From positions 2,294,001-2,358,000 of the forward strand of contig NC_021663.1 of assembly GCF_000418365.1 (NCBI RefSeq): DNA of 64,000 nucleotides, given 5' to 3'. Made by a program: the position numbers and the translations under genes. Source of the stretch: Corynebacterium terpenotabidum Y-11 (GTDB taxonomy: Bacteria; Actinomycetota; Actinomycetes; Mycobacteriales; Mycobacteriaceae). This document shows, piece by piece, positions 27,346 through 39,713 of the stretch. Each line of letters begins with the position of its first letter. Positions within the stretch are counted from its first letter, which is position 1. The notes beneath the pieces are model-generated. The model saw only the letters and a program-made list of their open reading frames with translations, did no database searches and was not told the origin of the DNA.

Positions 27346-27509
27346 GTTGTTCCATCCTTACGACGCCTCCGTGCGCTGCAGGCTTCCCCTCCTGCAGAAC
27401 GAGTCACACGATGCGCTGGGACCATACTAGCGTTATTGCTGTGGCTGGTGCGATATGACGGGATAAATGACACCCGTGGGACACCCGTTACCAGCGGTGC
27501 CCGGGTACA

Positions 27510-28355
27510 TCAGTCCTCGTCGGACCTCGGACGCCCGAGCTCTGCGGAACGCCGCGCGCAGGCCTCCATCGCCTGGTAGAAGGCTTTACGGATGCCGTTC
27601 TCCTCCAGGCCACGGACCGCCGCCGCGGTGGTACCCCCGGGGCTGGTCACATTCCCCCGCAGTTCGAACGCTGATTTCTCCCCGGCGACGAGCATCGCCG
27701 CCGCACCCTCGATCGTCGCCCCCGCCAACTGCTCGGCGACCGGCCGGGCCAGACCGAGCTGCACACCGGCTTCCACCATCGCCTCAGCGACAAGGAAGAT
27801 ATACGCAGGACCGGAGCCGGAGACCGCGGTGACGGCGTCCATGTCCTTCTCCCCCACGACCACCGCGGCACCCACCGCTTCCATCATCGCGCGCACCGCC
27901 TCAACCTGCTCCGCCCGCGCGAAACGTCCGCCGACGACCGCGCTCATGCCCTTCCCGACGAGCATCGGGGTATTGGGCATGACGCGCACCACCGGCACTC
28001 CGGCGGCCAGGGAGGCCTCTATCGTGGCCAGGGTGACGCCGGCTGCGACGGAGACGACGACGGTCTCGGTGTCGTTGGCGTCGAGGGTCGCGGAGATCTG
28101 GTCGAGGACGGACGCGACGACATACGGCTTCACCGCCACGACAACGATGTCCGCCTCCGTAGCGGCTTCGACAGCGTCATCGGTCGTGGCGACGCCGTAC
28201 CGCTCGTGCAGGTGGTCGAGACGGGCAGCGGTCGGATCGACGACGATGACGTCCTGGGCCGAGATTCCCGCGGCCGGACCGGAGGTGTCCGCCACGAGTC
28301 CGGAGGCCAGTGCCTCACCGATGTTTCCGCCGCCGATGATTGCGATTCGAGTCAT
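27510..28355 (-). CDS. proC: Pyrroline-5-carboxylate reductase
   Basis: A 281-residue enzyme that reduces pyrroline-5-carboxylate to proline with NADPH. It begins with the dinucleotide motif IAIIGGGNIGEALASGL and contains VVAVKP, VVRVMPNTPMLVGKG, the AVSGSGPAYIFLVAEAM signature and VTSPGGTTAAAV. The ATG at 28355 sits directly before the GGGNIG motif. Upstream codons in frame are non-conserved and GC-biased, so they were not included. The flanking genes match the mycobacterial order. Confidence 0.95.
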   Translation of the reverse strand: MTRIAIIGGGNIGEALASGLVADTSGPAAGISAQDVIVVDPTAARLDHLHERYGVATTDDAVEAATEADIVVVAVKPYVVASVLDQISATLDANDTETVVVSVAAGVTLATIEASLAAGVPVVRVMPNTPMLVGKGMSAVVGGRFARAEQVEAVRAMMEAVGAAVVVGEKDMDAVTAVSGSGPAYIFLVAEAMVEAGVQLGLARPVAEQLAGATIEGAAAMLVAGEKSAFELRGNVTSPGGTTAAAVRGLEENGIRKAFYQAMEACARRSAELGRPRSDED

Positions 28356-28456
28356 ACCCCCAGGGTGCCAGCAACCCCCGTCGTGCGGCCACCCGGGGCG
28401 GCGCAACAGACGGGGGTTGTGTGGTCCACGGACGGACCCACCGGACTCCGGTCGGG

Positions 28457-29560
28457 TCAGACCGACATGATCAGGCGTGGCCCGACAGTCAGGGCGATGC
28501 CGACGACGAAGGTGAGGACCAGCAGGAGCGTATCCCGGTGTCGCAGCAGCGCGTGGACGATACCGACGCAGACGAAGGTGACGACCAGTGCCATCACCAG
28601 CACCAGGATGGTACCGAGCTTGTCCCACAGGATGGTGAAGCCGAAGAAGATGAGGACGCCGACGAGCACCGCAAGCGCCGCCTGCGCGATCAGGGCAGGC
28701 CAGGAGATCGAATCGTCCTCGTACTCGAGGACCTCTCCGTCGGACGCCACCGTCGCGGCCTCGGCGGCCACCGCCGGGGCAAGTTCGGCATCCGTGTCTG
28801 CGTCCGTGACTGCGTCCGTGACTGCATCAATGTCAACGTCAGCGTCCGTGTCTGCGGACGCCTCGACGTCTGCGACAGACACCGACCCAATCCCGGCAAT
28901 TTCCTCGAGAGAATCATCGACGCGAGCGTCGACGTCCGTGTCGATGACGACTAAACCCTCGGCAACGTCGGCGACCTCAGCGACCTCAGCGATCTGGTCC
29001 GCCAGTTCCCCGTCGGCGACCTCATCGTCAACAGTGACTTCCGCAGCCACATCGTCAACGCCATCGCCGGCAGCGTCACCGGCCACCGCGTCAGCCACGT
29101 CAGCCGACGGGTTCGCACTGGCCAGCAGCGAATCCGGGATGATGGTCGACACGATCGGCGACTGCCCGTCGACTCCGGCGGGCTCCCGGACCTCCACCCC
29201 GGCATCGGTCCCGGCGCCAGTGACAACGTCAGCAGCGGCGTCGGAGTCCCCCACACTCTCCGCAACCGCTGCAGCTTCGGCGACCTCAGCGACCTCAGCG
29301 ACCTCAGGAACGTCAGCAACCGCTGCAGCTTCGGCAACGTCAGCGACCTCGGCAACGTCAGCGACCTTGTCCGCAGTCTCGTCGCGGCCTGCACCGTCCT
29401 CGTCGTCGATCTTCACGACGGGGATGGACCCGGTCAGCTCAGACACGGAAACGCCACCGTCTTCGAGGCTTCGTCGTCGACGCGGCCGGTCAGCGGATAC
29501 ACGTCCACCTTCCCGCGCATTGCGGGCCAGGAGCTCCGCGACGGTCAGCTTCTCACTCAT
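28457..29560 (-). CDS. Membrane protein with long acidic Ala/Val/Asp/Glu repeat region (Rv0497-like)
   Basis: A 367-residue protein. The start, SEKLTVAELLARN, then RRRR and GGVSVSELTGSIPVV, is the conserved head of the Rv0497-type family found next to ppx. Residues from about 55 to 275 are a low-complexity region built from short units such as EVAEVAD, DVAEA and DADTDA, almost free of positive charge. Three or four membrane helices close the protein (ALIAQAALAVLVGVLIFFGF, ILVLVMALVVTFVCVGIV, LLLVLTFVVGIALTV). Function unknown. The underlying DNA is a degenerate GACCTCAGC-type repeat, so length polymorphism between strains is likely. Confidence 0.82.
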   Translation of the reverse strand: MSEKLTVAELLARNAREGGRVSADRPRRRRSLEDGGVSVSELTGSIPVVKIDDEDGAGRDETADKVADVAEVADVAEAAAVADVPEVAEVAEVAEAAAVAESVGDSDAAADVVTGAGTDAGVEVREPAGVDGQSPIVSTIIPDSLLASANPSADVADAVAGDAAGDGVDDVAAEVTVDDEVADGELADQIAEVAEVADVAEGLVVIDTDVDARVDDSLEEIAGIGSVSVADVEASADTDADVDIDAVTDAVTDADTDAELAPAVAAEAATVASDGEVLEYEDDSISWPALIAQAALAVLVGVLIFFGFTILWDKLGTILVLVMALVVTFVCVGIVHALLRHRDTLLLVLTFVVGIALTVGPRLIMSV

Positions 29561-29744
29561 CCTTGAATCCCATCAGTTTCCGTCACTGCTGCCGGATGTC
29601 ATCGGCTGGCGACGGGTCAGCACGTAGTACAGGAGACATTCTACAGTTGCCACCGGTGTTACTCACACCACTGTACTGCACACTCGCTGCACAGTTCTGC
29701 GGTGACATCCGCACCGACACCGCACACCCCCGCTCCGTAGGCGG

Positions 29745-32476
<2,732 letters not shown>

Positions 32477-32487
32477 GGTCCCCGAGT

Positions 32488-33834
32488 CTAGGTGCCGTTT
32501 CCTGTGTTCGGGTGGGGTGCACCGTGACTTCCACGCTTGTTCATCTTCGCGTCATCTGCCCCGGCGAATTCCGCCGCGGTGAGCACGTCCTGGTCCGGGA
32601 CCGTATCGGGGACGCACGGGGCGTCCTGCCGGTGCACCGGGAACTCCAGCGAGAACGTCGAACCGGTCCCCGGCCGTGACCACAGCGACACATTGCCACC
32701 GTGGTTGATCACCGTGTGCTTCACCAGCGCCAGACCCAGGCCGGTTCCGCCGGTCGACCGCGAACGTGCCTGGTCCACCCGGTAGAACCGTTCAAAGACC
32801 CGCTGCTGGTCCTCCTCGGCGATGCCGATACCGTGGTCGGTCACCCGGATCACCACCGACTCACCCTTCACCGCCCGCGTCACCGACACGGACGTCTCTT
32901 CCGGCGAGTAGTTCACCGCATTGGTGATGAGGTTCGACACCGCCGTGACCAGCAACGCCTCATCGCCGAGCAGGAGAGCATCGGACGGTCCGTCGGTCTT
33001 CAGCTCAATGCCGTGCAGCTCCGCGGTCGCCGTGGAACGCGCCAGCGCCTGGTCGATGACGGCGTCCACCGACACCGGGGACGGGTTCGGGAGGGCCGCC
33101 GCCCCCTGCAGCTTCGACAGCGTGATTAGCTCGGAAATCATGGTCGTCATCCGGGCCGTCTCCGCCTGCAACTTCCCGCTGAAGTGGGAGACGGTCGCCG
33201 GATCATCCTGCCCGTCCACCAGGGCCTCGACCAGCAGGGAAATGGCTCCGACCGGGGTCTTGAGCTCATGGGAGACATTCGCCACGAAATCCCGGCGAGC
33301 GGACTCGATCCGCACATTCTCCGAATTGTCCCGGGCAAACACCACGACGAAACGGTCATCGGCCGATGTCAGCGGTTGCACCCGGCAGATCACCGAGAAC
33401 AACGGACGGCTCGGCCGGGTGGTGTCCTGCTCCGGTCGGTACACCAGGTCGCGGGCGTCCCCGTCACCGAAGACGAGCTCGGCAACCCGCCACACCTCCT
33501 GGATCAGCCGCCGGTCACGGACCAGGCCGAGGTCGTGCGCGGCCCGGTTGCCCAGCACCACGTCCTGACGCCGGTCGACGACCACCACGCCCTCCGGATC
33601 GCTGTCAATGGCGAAGTGCATCACCTGGGCGACCGTGGAAAGCCGGTTGTTCGCCGATGACTCGGCGATCCGACGCTCATTCTCCGCCCGGGCCAGCGCC
33701 CGGGCCCGACGGCGCCACAGTGCCACCGCGAACGCGACGGCTCCGGTGACGACGACGCCCACAAGGACGCCGACGAGCAGAACCACCACAGTGCCCACAG
33801 TGTCCACAGCGTCCACAGTGTCCCCAGTGCCCAC
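32488..33834 (-). CDS. senX3: Sensor histidine kinase SenX3
   Basis: A 448-residue kinase. It has one clear N-terminal membrane region (residues 12-40, possibly a helical hairpin), a PAS-like segment (70-165), the H-box FVANVSHELKTPVG with His189, NLITNAVNYSPE (N-box), DHGIGIAEED (G1) and GGTGLGLALVKH (G2). The GTG start is uncertain because a short repeat gives four in-frame GTG codons in a row; 33834 is the most upstream one, 21 nt after gpmA. It pairs with RegX3. The C-terminal 40 residues are extra and hydrophilic. Confidence 0.93.
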   Translation of the reverse strand: MGTGDTVDAVDTVGTVVVLLVGVLVGVVVTGAVAFAVALWRRRARALARAENERRIAESSANNRLSTVAQVMHFAIDSDPEGVVVVDRRQDVVLGNRAAHDLGLVRDRRLIQEVWRVAELVFGDGDARDLVYRPEQDTTRPSRPLFSVICRVQPLTSADDRFVVVFARDNSENVRIESARRDFVANVSHELKTPVGAISLLVEALVDGQDDPATVSHFSGKLQAETARMTTMISELITLSKLQGAAALPNPSPVSVDAVIDQALARSTATAELHGIELKTDGPSDALLLGDEALLVTAVSNLITNAVNYSPEETSVSVTRAVKGESVVIRVTDHGIGIAEEDQQRVFERFYRVDQARSRSTGGTGLGLALVKHTVINHGGNVSLWSRPGTGSTFSLEFPVHRQDAPCVPDTVPDQDVLTAAEFAGADDAKMNKRGSHGAPHPNTGNGT

Positions 33835-33836
33835 AG
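33791..33836. repeat. Short GTCCACAGT/GTGCCCACA repeat at the senX3 start
   Basis: Four imperfect 9-12-bp copies (plus strand GTGCCCACA, GTGTCCACA, GCGTCCACA, GTGTCCCCA) encode the first codons of SenX3 as V-D-A-V-D-T-V-G-T-V. This gives several equivalent GTG starts and a slippage-prone site at a kinase N-terminus. Confidence 0.7.
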
Positions 33837-33855
33837 TCCCCCCGCAGCCGGTGGG

Positions 33856-34617
33856 CTACTTGCCGCCCTGCGCTGCGACGGCGGCGGCACCCGCGGCGGC
33901 GGCCTCCGGGTCGAGGTACTCGCCACCGGGGTTGGTGACCGCACCTGCAGCGTCGAAACGGTAAACCAGCGGGATACCGGTCGGGATGTTCAGCCCGGCG
34001 ATGTCCTCGTCGGAGATATTGTCGAGGTGCTTGACCAGGGCGCGCAGCGAGTTGCCGTGGGCGGCGACCATAACGGTCTCACCAGCGACAAGGCGCGGCA
34101 GGATCTCCTCGGTGAAGTAGGGGACGAAGCGCTTGACGACATCGAGTAGGCACTCGGTGCGCGGCGGGTTCTCCAGGTTGGCGTAGCGGGCGTCACCGGC
34201 CTGGGAGTACTCGGAATCGTCGGAGAGCTCGGGCGGCGGGGTGTCGTAGCTGCGACGCCAGGCCATGAACTGGTCGTCGCCGTACTTCTCCTTGGTCTCG
34301 GCCTTGTTCAGGCCCTGGAGGGCACCGTAGTGCCGCTCGTTGAGACGCCAGTCGCGGATGACCGGGATCCAGTGCCGGTCAGCGGCGTCGAGGGCGAGGT
34401 TGGCGGTGGTGATCGCGCGGCGCAGCAGGGAGGTGTAGAGAATCTCCGGCGTCAGGCCTGCCCCGGCGATGAGCTTTCCGGCGTTGCGGCCCTCCGCGCG
34501 GCCCTGGTCGGTGAGGTCGACATCGACCCATCCGGTGAACTGGTTGGAGGCGTTCCACTGACTCTGCCCGTGGCGGAGGAGGATCAGCGTGCCGGTGCTG
34601 TTGGTGTTGTCACTCAT
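33856..34617 (-). CDS. gpmA: 2,3-Bisphosphoglycerate-dependent phosphoglycerate mutase
   Basis: A glycolytic mutase of about 253 residues with [20 protein letters not shown] (catalytic His in RHG), [13 protein letters not shown], and the second histidine in [12 protein letters not shown]. The ATG at 34617 is preferred because CACAAT stands 7 nt upstream; another ATG is three codons earlier. The C-terminus ends in an Ala-rich tail. It is the first gene of the gpmA-senX3-regX3 group, the same order as mycobacterial gpm1-senX3-regX3. Confidence 0.95.
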   Translation of the reverse strand: MSDNTNSTGTLILLRHGQSQWNASNQFTGWVDVDLTDQGRAEGRNAGKLIAGAGLTPEILYTSLLRRAITTANLALDAADRHWIPVIRDWRLNERHYGALQGLNKAETKEKYGDDQFMAWRRSYDTPPPELSDDSEYSQAGDARYANLENPPRTECLLDVVKRFVPYFTEEILPRLVAGETVMVAAHGNSLRALVKHLDNISDEDIAGLNIPTGIPLVYRFDAAGAVTNPGGEYLDPEAAAAGAAAVAAQGGK

Positions 34618-34740
34618 GACTGTCATTGTGCCATGTGCGCTGCACTGCAGGGTGGGGTACGGGGGAGAGGGTCGGGGGAGGACGCCTTCGACGCCGGAAC
34701 ACGGGCGGATCGGCGCCGTCAGCCCACCGTCAACTCGCAG

Positions 34741-35370
34741 TCAGCCCGCCGACGGAGGCACCGGAGCGCCGGGAGTGATGTCAGCGGCGGACACGGTGGG
34801 TGGAACAGCCGGAGCAGACGAGGTGGCCGGAGCACCGGCCTCAGCGGCGTCACCGGCGTCCGGCCGCAGATTCTGGAAGGCCGCCAGGTTCCGGGTGGAC
34901 TCTCCCCGGTCCAGCCGCCACGCCCACTCCCGCCGGATGGAGGACTCGAACCCGCGTTCCAGGATCCGGTTGAAGTCCCCGTCCGCCAGTTCCAGCACCG
35001 TCCCGAGGATCCGCTGCACGTCATCGGCGGTCAGAGCGTCAGTGAACTGACCGGCAAGATAGATGTCCGAATTGTTGTCCAGCGTGTAGTGGATGCCGGC
35101 CGTCTTCCGGTTGTGCTGCAGCAGCATCCGGTACACATCGGCGTGGTTCTCCTCCACCGCCCGGCAGACGAACGCCTCCACCCGCACGCCGGTGTCCTGC
35201 GGAATGAACAGGGTGTTGGTCTTCAACCGCTGCTCCCCCGGCAGTTCCACCACCGCGATGCCGTTGGAGACCGTGTAGCCGGTGCCCGTGACATCCGGGT
35301 CTCCGTCCGGATCCCCGTCCGGCCCACCGAGCGCGGCGTCCAGCAGTGCGGTCAGCTGTTCGAGAGTCAT
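34741..35370 (-). CDS. YbjN domain-containing protein
   Basis: A 209-residue protein with the YbjN (type III secretion chaperone-like) fold: FIPQDTGVRVEAFVCRAVEENHADVYRMLLQHNRK followed by GIHYTLDNNSDIYLAGQF and GTVLELADGDFNRIL. The C-terminal 45 residues are Ala/Pro-rich. A run GGPDGDPDGDPD lies after the first helix. It occupies the place of Rv0487 between mshA and gpm1. TAGGTT is exactly 7 nt before the ATG (leaderless). Function unknown. The 123-nt gap to gpmA contains no recognised feature. Confidence 0.85.
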   Translation of the reverse strand: MTLEQLTALLDAALGGPDGDPDGDPDVTGTGYTVSNGIAVVELPGEQRLKTNTLFIPQDTGVRVEAFVCRAVEENHADVYRMLLQHNRKTAGIHYTLDNNSDIYLAGQFTDALTADDVQRILGTVLELADGDFNRILERGFESSIRREWAWRLDRGESTRNLAAFQNLRPDAGDAAEAGAPATSSAPAVPPTVSAADITPGAPVPPSAG

Positions 35371-35413
35371 GGGACCGAACCTACCCCACCGGGCACACCG
35401 ACCGGACAGGTTC

Positions 35414-36745
35414 TCAGGCCAGACCCATCGGGATCCCGTGAGGGATCCGCACCGGCGTCTCCACCGTTCCGTCGCCGAACGCCCGGTCGTAGGCGGCCAT
35501 CATCTTCTCCACCGTGGCATCCCAGGAGTACGTCGCCGCATGCGCCGGTGCCGCCGCACCCATGGTGATCCGTAGGGCATCGTCGAGCACCAGCTGTTCC
35601 AGCGCGTGCGCCCACACCTCCGGGTCGTGCCCGTCGACCAGCACCCCGCTGACTCCCTCGGCAACGGTCAACGGCAGCCCACCGACCCTGGTCGCAACCA
35701 CCGGCGTCCCCGAGGCCTGCGCCTCCAGGGCGACCAGGCCGAAGGACTCGTTGAAGCTCGGCACCGCGATGATGTCCGCCGCCTGGTACACGGTCACCAG
35801 CTCCTCCGGCGGACGCGGCGAGAGGAACCGTACATACCCGGACACTCCCAGCGACGCCGCCAGATCATGCAGATCATCGGGCCGTTCCAGCCCGGTGCCG
35901 GAGGGTCCGCCACAGATCACCACGCGGATGTTCTGCCCCGGGTGCCGCCGGATCAACTCCGCCGCCGCACGCAGCAGGATGTGCGGCCCCTTCAGCATCT
36001 GCAGCCGTCCGATGAACGCGATGACCTTCGCCCGGAGCGGGATGCCCAGCTCACGACGTGCCCGCTCGGTGGCCCGGTCGGAGCCGGGGGTGAACCGCTC
36101 GATGTCCACACCCGGTGCAATGATCGCGAGCCGTTCGGGGGAAGCGTCATAGGCCTCGATGAGTGCGTCCGCCTCCTCCTGAGTGTTGACGATGACCCGG
36201 TCAGCGTTATCGACGATCTGCTGTTCACAGATCCGGCGGGACTCCGGCTCGGGGGTGTCCCCGTCGGCCAGCCCGAGATTCTTCACCGCCGCCCAGGTGT
36301 GGGCGGTGTGCACCATCGGCACCTCCCACAGGTCACGCAGCAGCCAGCCGACCTGCCCAGACAGCCAGTAGTGGGTGTGGATGATGTCGTACACACCGGC
36401 CCCGGTGCGGGCGCACAGTCCTGAGGGGCCATCAGGACGCTGGGCGACCTCCCCACGGACGAAGGCGATGACGGACCCGGTGAACGCGGTGAGCTGGGTC
36501 GGCAACGACTCCTTCGGCAGCCCCTCGAAGGGTCCGGCGATGCAGTTGATCACCCGGAAGCCGGGTTCGACCTCGACAATCTCACCCTGGGACGCGCGGG
36601 TGGCGCGGGTGAAGACATCCACTTGCACCCCGTGGGACGCCAGGTGGGACGCCACGTTCCGGATGTAGACGTTCATCCCCCCAGCGTCCCCGATACCGGG
36701 CTGTTCCAGCGGGGAGGTGTGCATGGAGATCATTGCGACGCGCAT
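35414..36745 (-). CDS. mshA: D-inositol-3-phosphate glycosyltransferase
   Basis: A 443-residue GT4-family glycosyltransferase that joins GlcNAc to inositol-3-phosphate, the first step of mycothiol synthesis. It has [24 protein letters not shown] near the start, [40 protein letters not shown], and the EX7E motif in [10 protein letters not shown]. All are close to known MshA. It lies between murB and the YbjN gene as in mycobacteria, 15 nt after murB. Confidence 0.95.
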   Translation of the reverse strand: MRVAMISMHTSPLEQPGIGDAGGMNVYIRNVASHLASHGVQVDVFTRATRASQGEIVEVEPGFRVINCIAGPFEGLPKESLPTQLTAFTGSVIAFVRGEVAQRPDGPSGLCARTGAGVYDIIHTHYWLSGQVGWLLRDLWEVPMVHTAHTWAAVKNLGLADGDTPEPESRRICEQQIVDNADRVIVNTQEEADALIEAYDASPERLAIIAPGVDIERFTPGSDRATERARRELGIPLRAKVIAFIGRLQMLKGPHILLRAAAELIRRHPGQNIRVVICGGPSGTGLERPDDLHDLAASLGVSGYVRFLSPRPPEELVTVYQAADIIAVPSFNESFGLVALEAQASGTPVVATRVGGLPLTVAEGVSGVLVDGHDPEVWAHALEQLVLDDALRITMGAAAPAHAATYSWDATVEKMMAAYDRAFGDGTVETPVRIPHGIPMGLA

Positions 36746-36760
36746 GATCTCCGATGGTAG

Positions 36761-37984
36761 TCAGGCCGGCAGCGTCACGCCGATCCACACCGGTTCCGGT
36801 TCCAGCGTCAGGCCGAATGCGTCGCGAACCCCGTCACGCACCGCGGTCGCCAGCGCGACGATATCGGCGGAGGACGCCGCTCCGCGGTTCGTCAGTGCCA
36901 GGGTGTGCTTCGTCGACAGACCGGCCGGGGCGTCCCCGGTGATCTTCCACCCTTTGGGGAAACCGGCATGCTCAATGAGCCATGCGGCGGAGAACTTGTA
37001 CCCCGGCCCATCGGGGGTGGACGTCGGGTAGCAGGGCATCGCAGACGCCGCGTCCGCCCCGCAGCGTGCAGTGACGCGGGTGAGGACGGCGGCGCGGGCG
37101 TCCTCCCCAACAACGACGGGGTTGGTGAAGAAGGAGCCGGCCGACCAGGTGTCGTGGTCCGGGTCAACGTCGGAGGTGTCGAGGACCATGCCCTTTCCCG
37201 CGCGCAGGGCGAGCACGGCCGCCCGGACGTCGGCGACCGGGCGCCGCGGGTGGTCCTCGTCCGGAGAGACACCGAGGCGTCGAGCCAACTCACCGAAGCG
37301 CAACGGCATGGACAGGCCGTCCGTGGTCAGCCGGAACTCCACCTCGGTGACGACGCCGCGGGCGGAGAACTTCAGGTTCGAGTAACGGTAGGACAGGTCC
37401 AGGGCATCGGGGGTGACCCAGGTGGTCTCCCCGCTCGTCCGGTCGTACAGCCGGACGCGGTGCAGCAGGGCGGAGACCTCCGCCCCATAAGCGCCGATAT
37501 TCTGCACCGGGGCCGCCCCTACCGTGCCGGGGATGCCGGAGAGACACTCCAGGCCACCGAGGCTGGCGGCCACACTCCAGTCCACGAGATCGTCCCAGAC
37601 CGTACCGGCGTCCGCCCGGACCGTCACCCGGCCGTCGGCCGCCTCGGCGTCCTCGGCGAGCTTTTCCGGGACGCCTGTGGTCACGGCAGTCACGGCGACG
37701 AGATCGGCGACGTCATCGCCGACGACGAGATTCGACCCCCCACCGACGACGAGCAGGGGGACACCCGCCCGATCAAGGACGCCCACGACCCCGGCCAGTG
37801 CTCCGGGGGTCGAGCACTCCACCACAGCTGCAGGACGCCCGCCGACCCGCAGTGTGGTCAGGTCGGCGAACGTGGCGTCGCGCAGTCGGGCGCCGGCCAG
37901 GGTCGTGGCGGCGGCAACGGCCTCGGCGACAGCGGTTGCCGAGGCGGGCGGGACAGACGGGGGCAGGGAAGCAGCGGAACTCAC
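36761..37984 (-). CDS. murB: UDP-N-acetylenolpyruvoylglucosamine reductase
   Basis: A 407-residue FAD enzyme that makes UDP-MurNAc for peptidoglycan. It has LTTLRVGGRPA, VVGGGSNLVVGD (FAD binding), GLECLSGIPGTVGAAPVQNIGAYG, and the catalytic serine in SAGSFFTNP. It is of the type I MurB form with a longer N-terminus. The GTG start has TACGGT 7 nt upstream. It is divergent from the DUF2505 gene with only 23 nt between starts, so the promoters of the two genes overlap. Confidence 0.95.
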   Translation of the reverse strand: MSSAASLPPSVPPASATAVAEAVAAATTLAGARLRDATFADLTTLRVGGRPAAVVECSTPGALAGVVGVLDRAGVPLLVVGGGSNLVVGDDVADLVAVTAVTTGVPEKLAEDAEAADGRVTVRADAGTVWDDLVDWSVAASLGGLECLSGIPGTVGAAPVQNIGAYGAEVSALLHRVRLYDRTSGETTWVTPDALDLSYRYSNLKFSARGVVTEVEFRLTTDGLSMPLRFGELARRLGVSPDEDHPRRPVADVRAAVLALRAGKGMVLDTSDVDPDHDTWSAGSFFTNPVVVGEDARAAVLTRVTARCGADAASAMPCYPTSTPDGPGYKFSAAWLIEHAGFPKGWKITGDAPAGLSTKHTLALTNRGAASSADIVALATAVRDGVRDAFGLTLEPEPVWIGVTLPA

Positions 37985-38007
37985 CCCGCTTACCGTAGTC
38001 TGTTCGC

Positions 38008-38508
38008 ATGACTACTCACATCGAAACCTCTGCGACGATCAACGCTCCGATCGAGACGGTCTACGCGACCCTCAGCGATCGCGCGTACTGGGAGTACGAC
38101 GCCGCGAACCTCTCCGATGATCCGGGCGAGGTCAGCGAGTTCTCCACCGAGGATGGCGTCAACGTCACCCTCTTCGAGGTTCTCGCCGCCAATGCCCTGC
38201 CCGAGGCCGTGCGCTCCATGGTCTCCCAGAACCTCAAGCTCAAGCGCGTCGTCCACTTCGGTGAGCTGAGCGACGGCGTCTCCAATGGTGAGATGTCCGC
38301 CGAGATCAAGGGCACTCCGGTGAAGTTCACCGCCGAGCTGACCCTCGTCGAGGAGGACGGTGCCACCACCCTCGAGGCCGAGGCCGACGTGAACGTGATG
38401 ATCCCGATGATCGGCGCCGTCATCGAGCCGAAGGTGGCCGACGCGGTCAAGGACATCCTCGTCAACGAGTCCGCCCTCGTCGAGAAGTGGATCGCCGAGC
38501 ACGCCTGA
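38008..38508 (+). CDS. DUF2505 domain-containing protein (SRPBCC fold)
   Basis: A 166-residue protein with the DUF2505 pattern: an initial strand (HIETSATINAPIETVYATLSDRAYW), an FEVL and VHFGELSDG middle, and a long C-terminal helix (VADAVKDILVNESALVEKWI). Proteins of this START-like fold bind hydrophobic ligands; none is known here. TAGTCT lies 6 nt before the ATG with no Shine-Dalgarno. It is divergent from murB, as in mycobacteria. A strong hairpin follows. Confidence 0.88.
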   Translation: MTTHIETSATINAPIETVYATLSDRAYWEYDAANLSDDPGEVSEFSTEDGVNVTLFEVLAANALPEAVRSMVSQNLKLKRVVHFGELSDGVSNGEMSAEIKGTPVKFTAELTLVEEDGATTLEAEADVNVMIPMIGAVIEPKVADAVKDILVNESALVEKWIAEHA

Positions 38509-38555
38509 CCGGTCTGCCTCCGGCTGCTCCACCCCTACCGAACGTTCATTCCCGG

Positions 38556-38587
38556 ACCCGGCGCCCTGTCATCCCAGGGCGCCGGGT
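38556..38587 (+). terminator. Hairpin terminator after the DUF2505 gene
   Basis: A perfect 13-bp stem (ACCCGGCGCCCTG / CAGGGCGCCGGGT) with a 6-nt loop, 47 nt after the stop. A short T-containing stretch (GCGTTTCC) follows. Confidence 0.7.
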
Positions 38588-38689
38588 CTGTGCGTTTCCT
38601 GTCAACGTCCCTCAGGTTCCCCGGCAATCGGGCCCCCGACCCTGGGCTGCTGTGGCACCGTACCCGACCGGTGGTCCAGACTGGACGCC

Positions 38690-39709
38690 GTGACCAATGC
38701 AGATCGCGACCACAGTACCCAGGACAACCAGTGGGGACGGCCCTTGACGACCGATCCCGCCGCCTACACCCCGGCAACCCCGGAGTCATCGGCCGCTGCG
38801 TCCGCCCCACCCGCCCCGACGCGTCGGGGACTGGGCCGCGGGATGAAGATCCTCATCACCGTGGTCCTCGTCATCGTGCTGCTCCTCGCCGCCGCCGAGT
38901 TCGGGCTGCGCACCTACCTCAGGGGGCAGGTTGCCGACGAGATGAAGACATCCTCGGCCGAGCAGGGGCTGGAGCTCTCCGGTGACCCCTCGGTCAGTTT
39001 CGGAGCCTCCCCCCTCCTGCTCGGTCTGGTGCAGGGCAAAATCTCCGACCTCACCGTCGAGCTGCCGTCCAGCCTGGACATCAGCTACCTGGACAGTGAT
39101 TCCTCACGGCCCGTCATCTCCGGTCAGCCGGCGACGACGATGACGATCAACGACATGTCGCTCTCCGAGGACAACCCGGTCATTGGCGATCTCACGCTGG
39201 ACACGACCCTGCCCGACGACTACCTTCTCGCTGTCGTGCAGCAGTCGGCGTCCGGGGATTCCGCAGATTCCCCCACCGACGGTCTGTTCTCCGAACTGTT
39301 CCAGGTGACCGGGGTGACCAGTAACACCGACACCGGCACCCTCGACTTCGAGATCAGCGGCGGCCTCGCCACCCTGTCGATGACGCCCACCGTCGTCGAC
39401 GGAGCCCTCTCCTTCACGGTCGCTGACCTGCAGATCCTGGGAATGAGCCTGCCGGACAGCCTCATCGCCGGCCTGACCGATTCCTTGACCCAGTCCGTCG
39501 AGAAGACCGAAAACCTGGACATCACCGCTGCCTCGGTCACCGCCGACGGGCTGGCGGTCCGGTTGCACGGGACGGACGTCCGCATGGACGACATCGCCAC
39601 CGAGGTCGATTCCGCCACCAGTTCCGGCGCCAGTTCCGGCAGCAACTCGGGCACCAGCTCCGGGGTCGGCGACGGGACGACCGGCACGAACGCCAGCCTG
39701 GCGGCGTAG
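38690..39709 (+). CDS. LmeA-like (DUF2993) secreted or membrane-anchored protein
   Basis: A 339-residue protein. A 50-residue hydrophilic cytoplasmic head precedes one membrane segment (KILITVVLVIVLLLAAAEFG, about residues 53-72). An extracytoplasmic DUF2993 domain follows, rich in Ser/Thr/Asp (LGLVQGKISDLTVELPS, GLATLSMTPTVVDGALSFTV), and the end is a Ser/Gly linker-like tail. The related mycobacterial LmeA elongates lipomannan; the same role here is only suggested by family. The GTG start has CAGACT 7 nt upstream. Its stop is 4 nt from that of the convergent deoC. Confidence 0.78.
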   Translation: MTNADRDHSTQDNQWGRPLTTDPAAYTPATPESSAAASAPPAPTRRGLGRGMKILITVVLVIVLLLAAAEFGLRTYLRGQVADEMKTSSAEQGLELSGDPSVSFGASPLLLGLVQGKISDLTVELPSSLDISYLDSDSSRPVISGQPATTMTINDMSLSEDNPVIGDLTLDTTLPDDYLLAVVQQSASGDSADSPTDGLFSELFQVTGVTSNTDTGTLDFEISGGLATLSMTPTVVDGALSFTVADLQILGMSLPDSLIAGLTDSLTQSVEKTENLDITAASVTADGLAVRLHGTDVRMDDIATEVDSATSSGASSGSNSGTSSGVGDGTTGTNASLAA

Positions 39710-39713
39710 GAGA

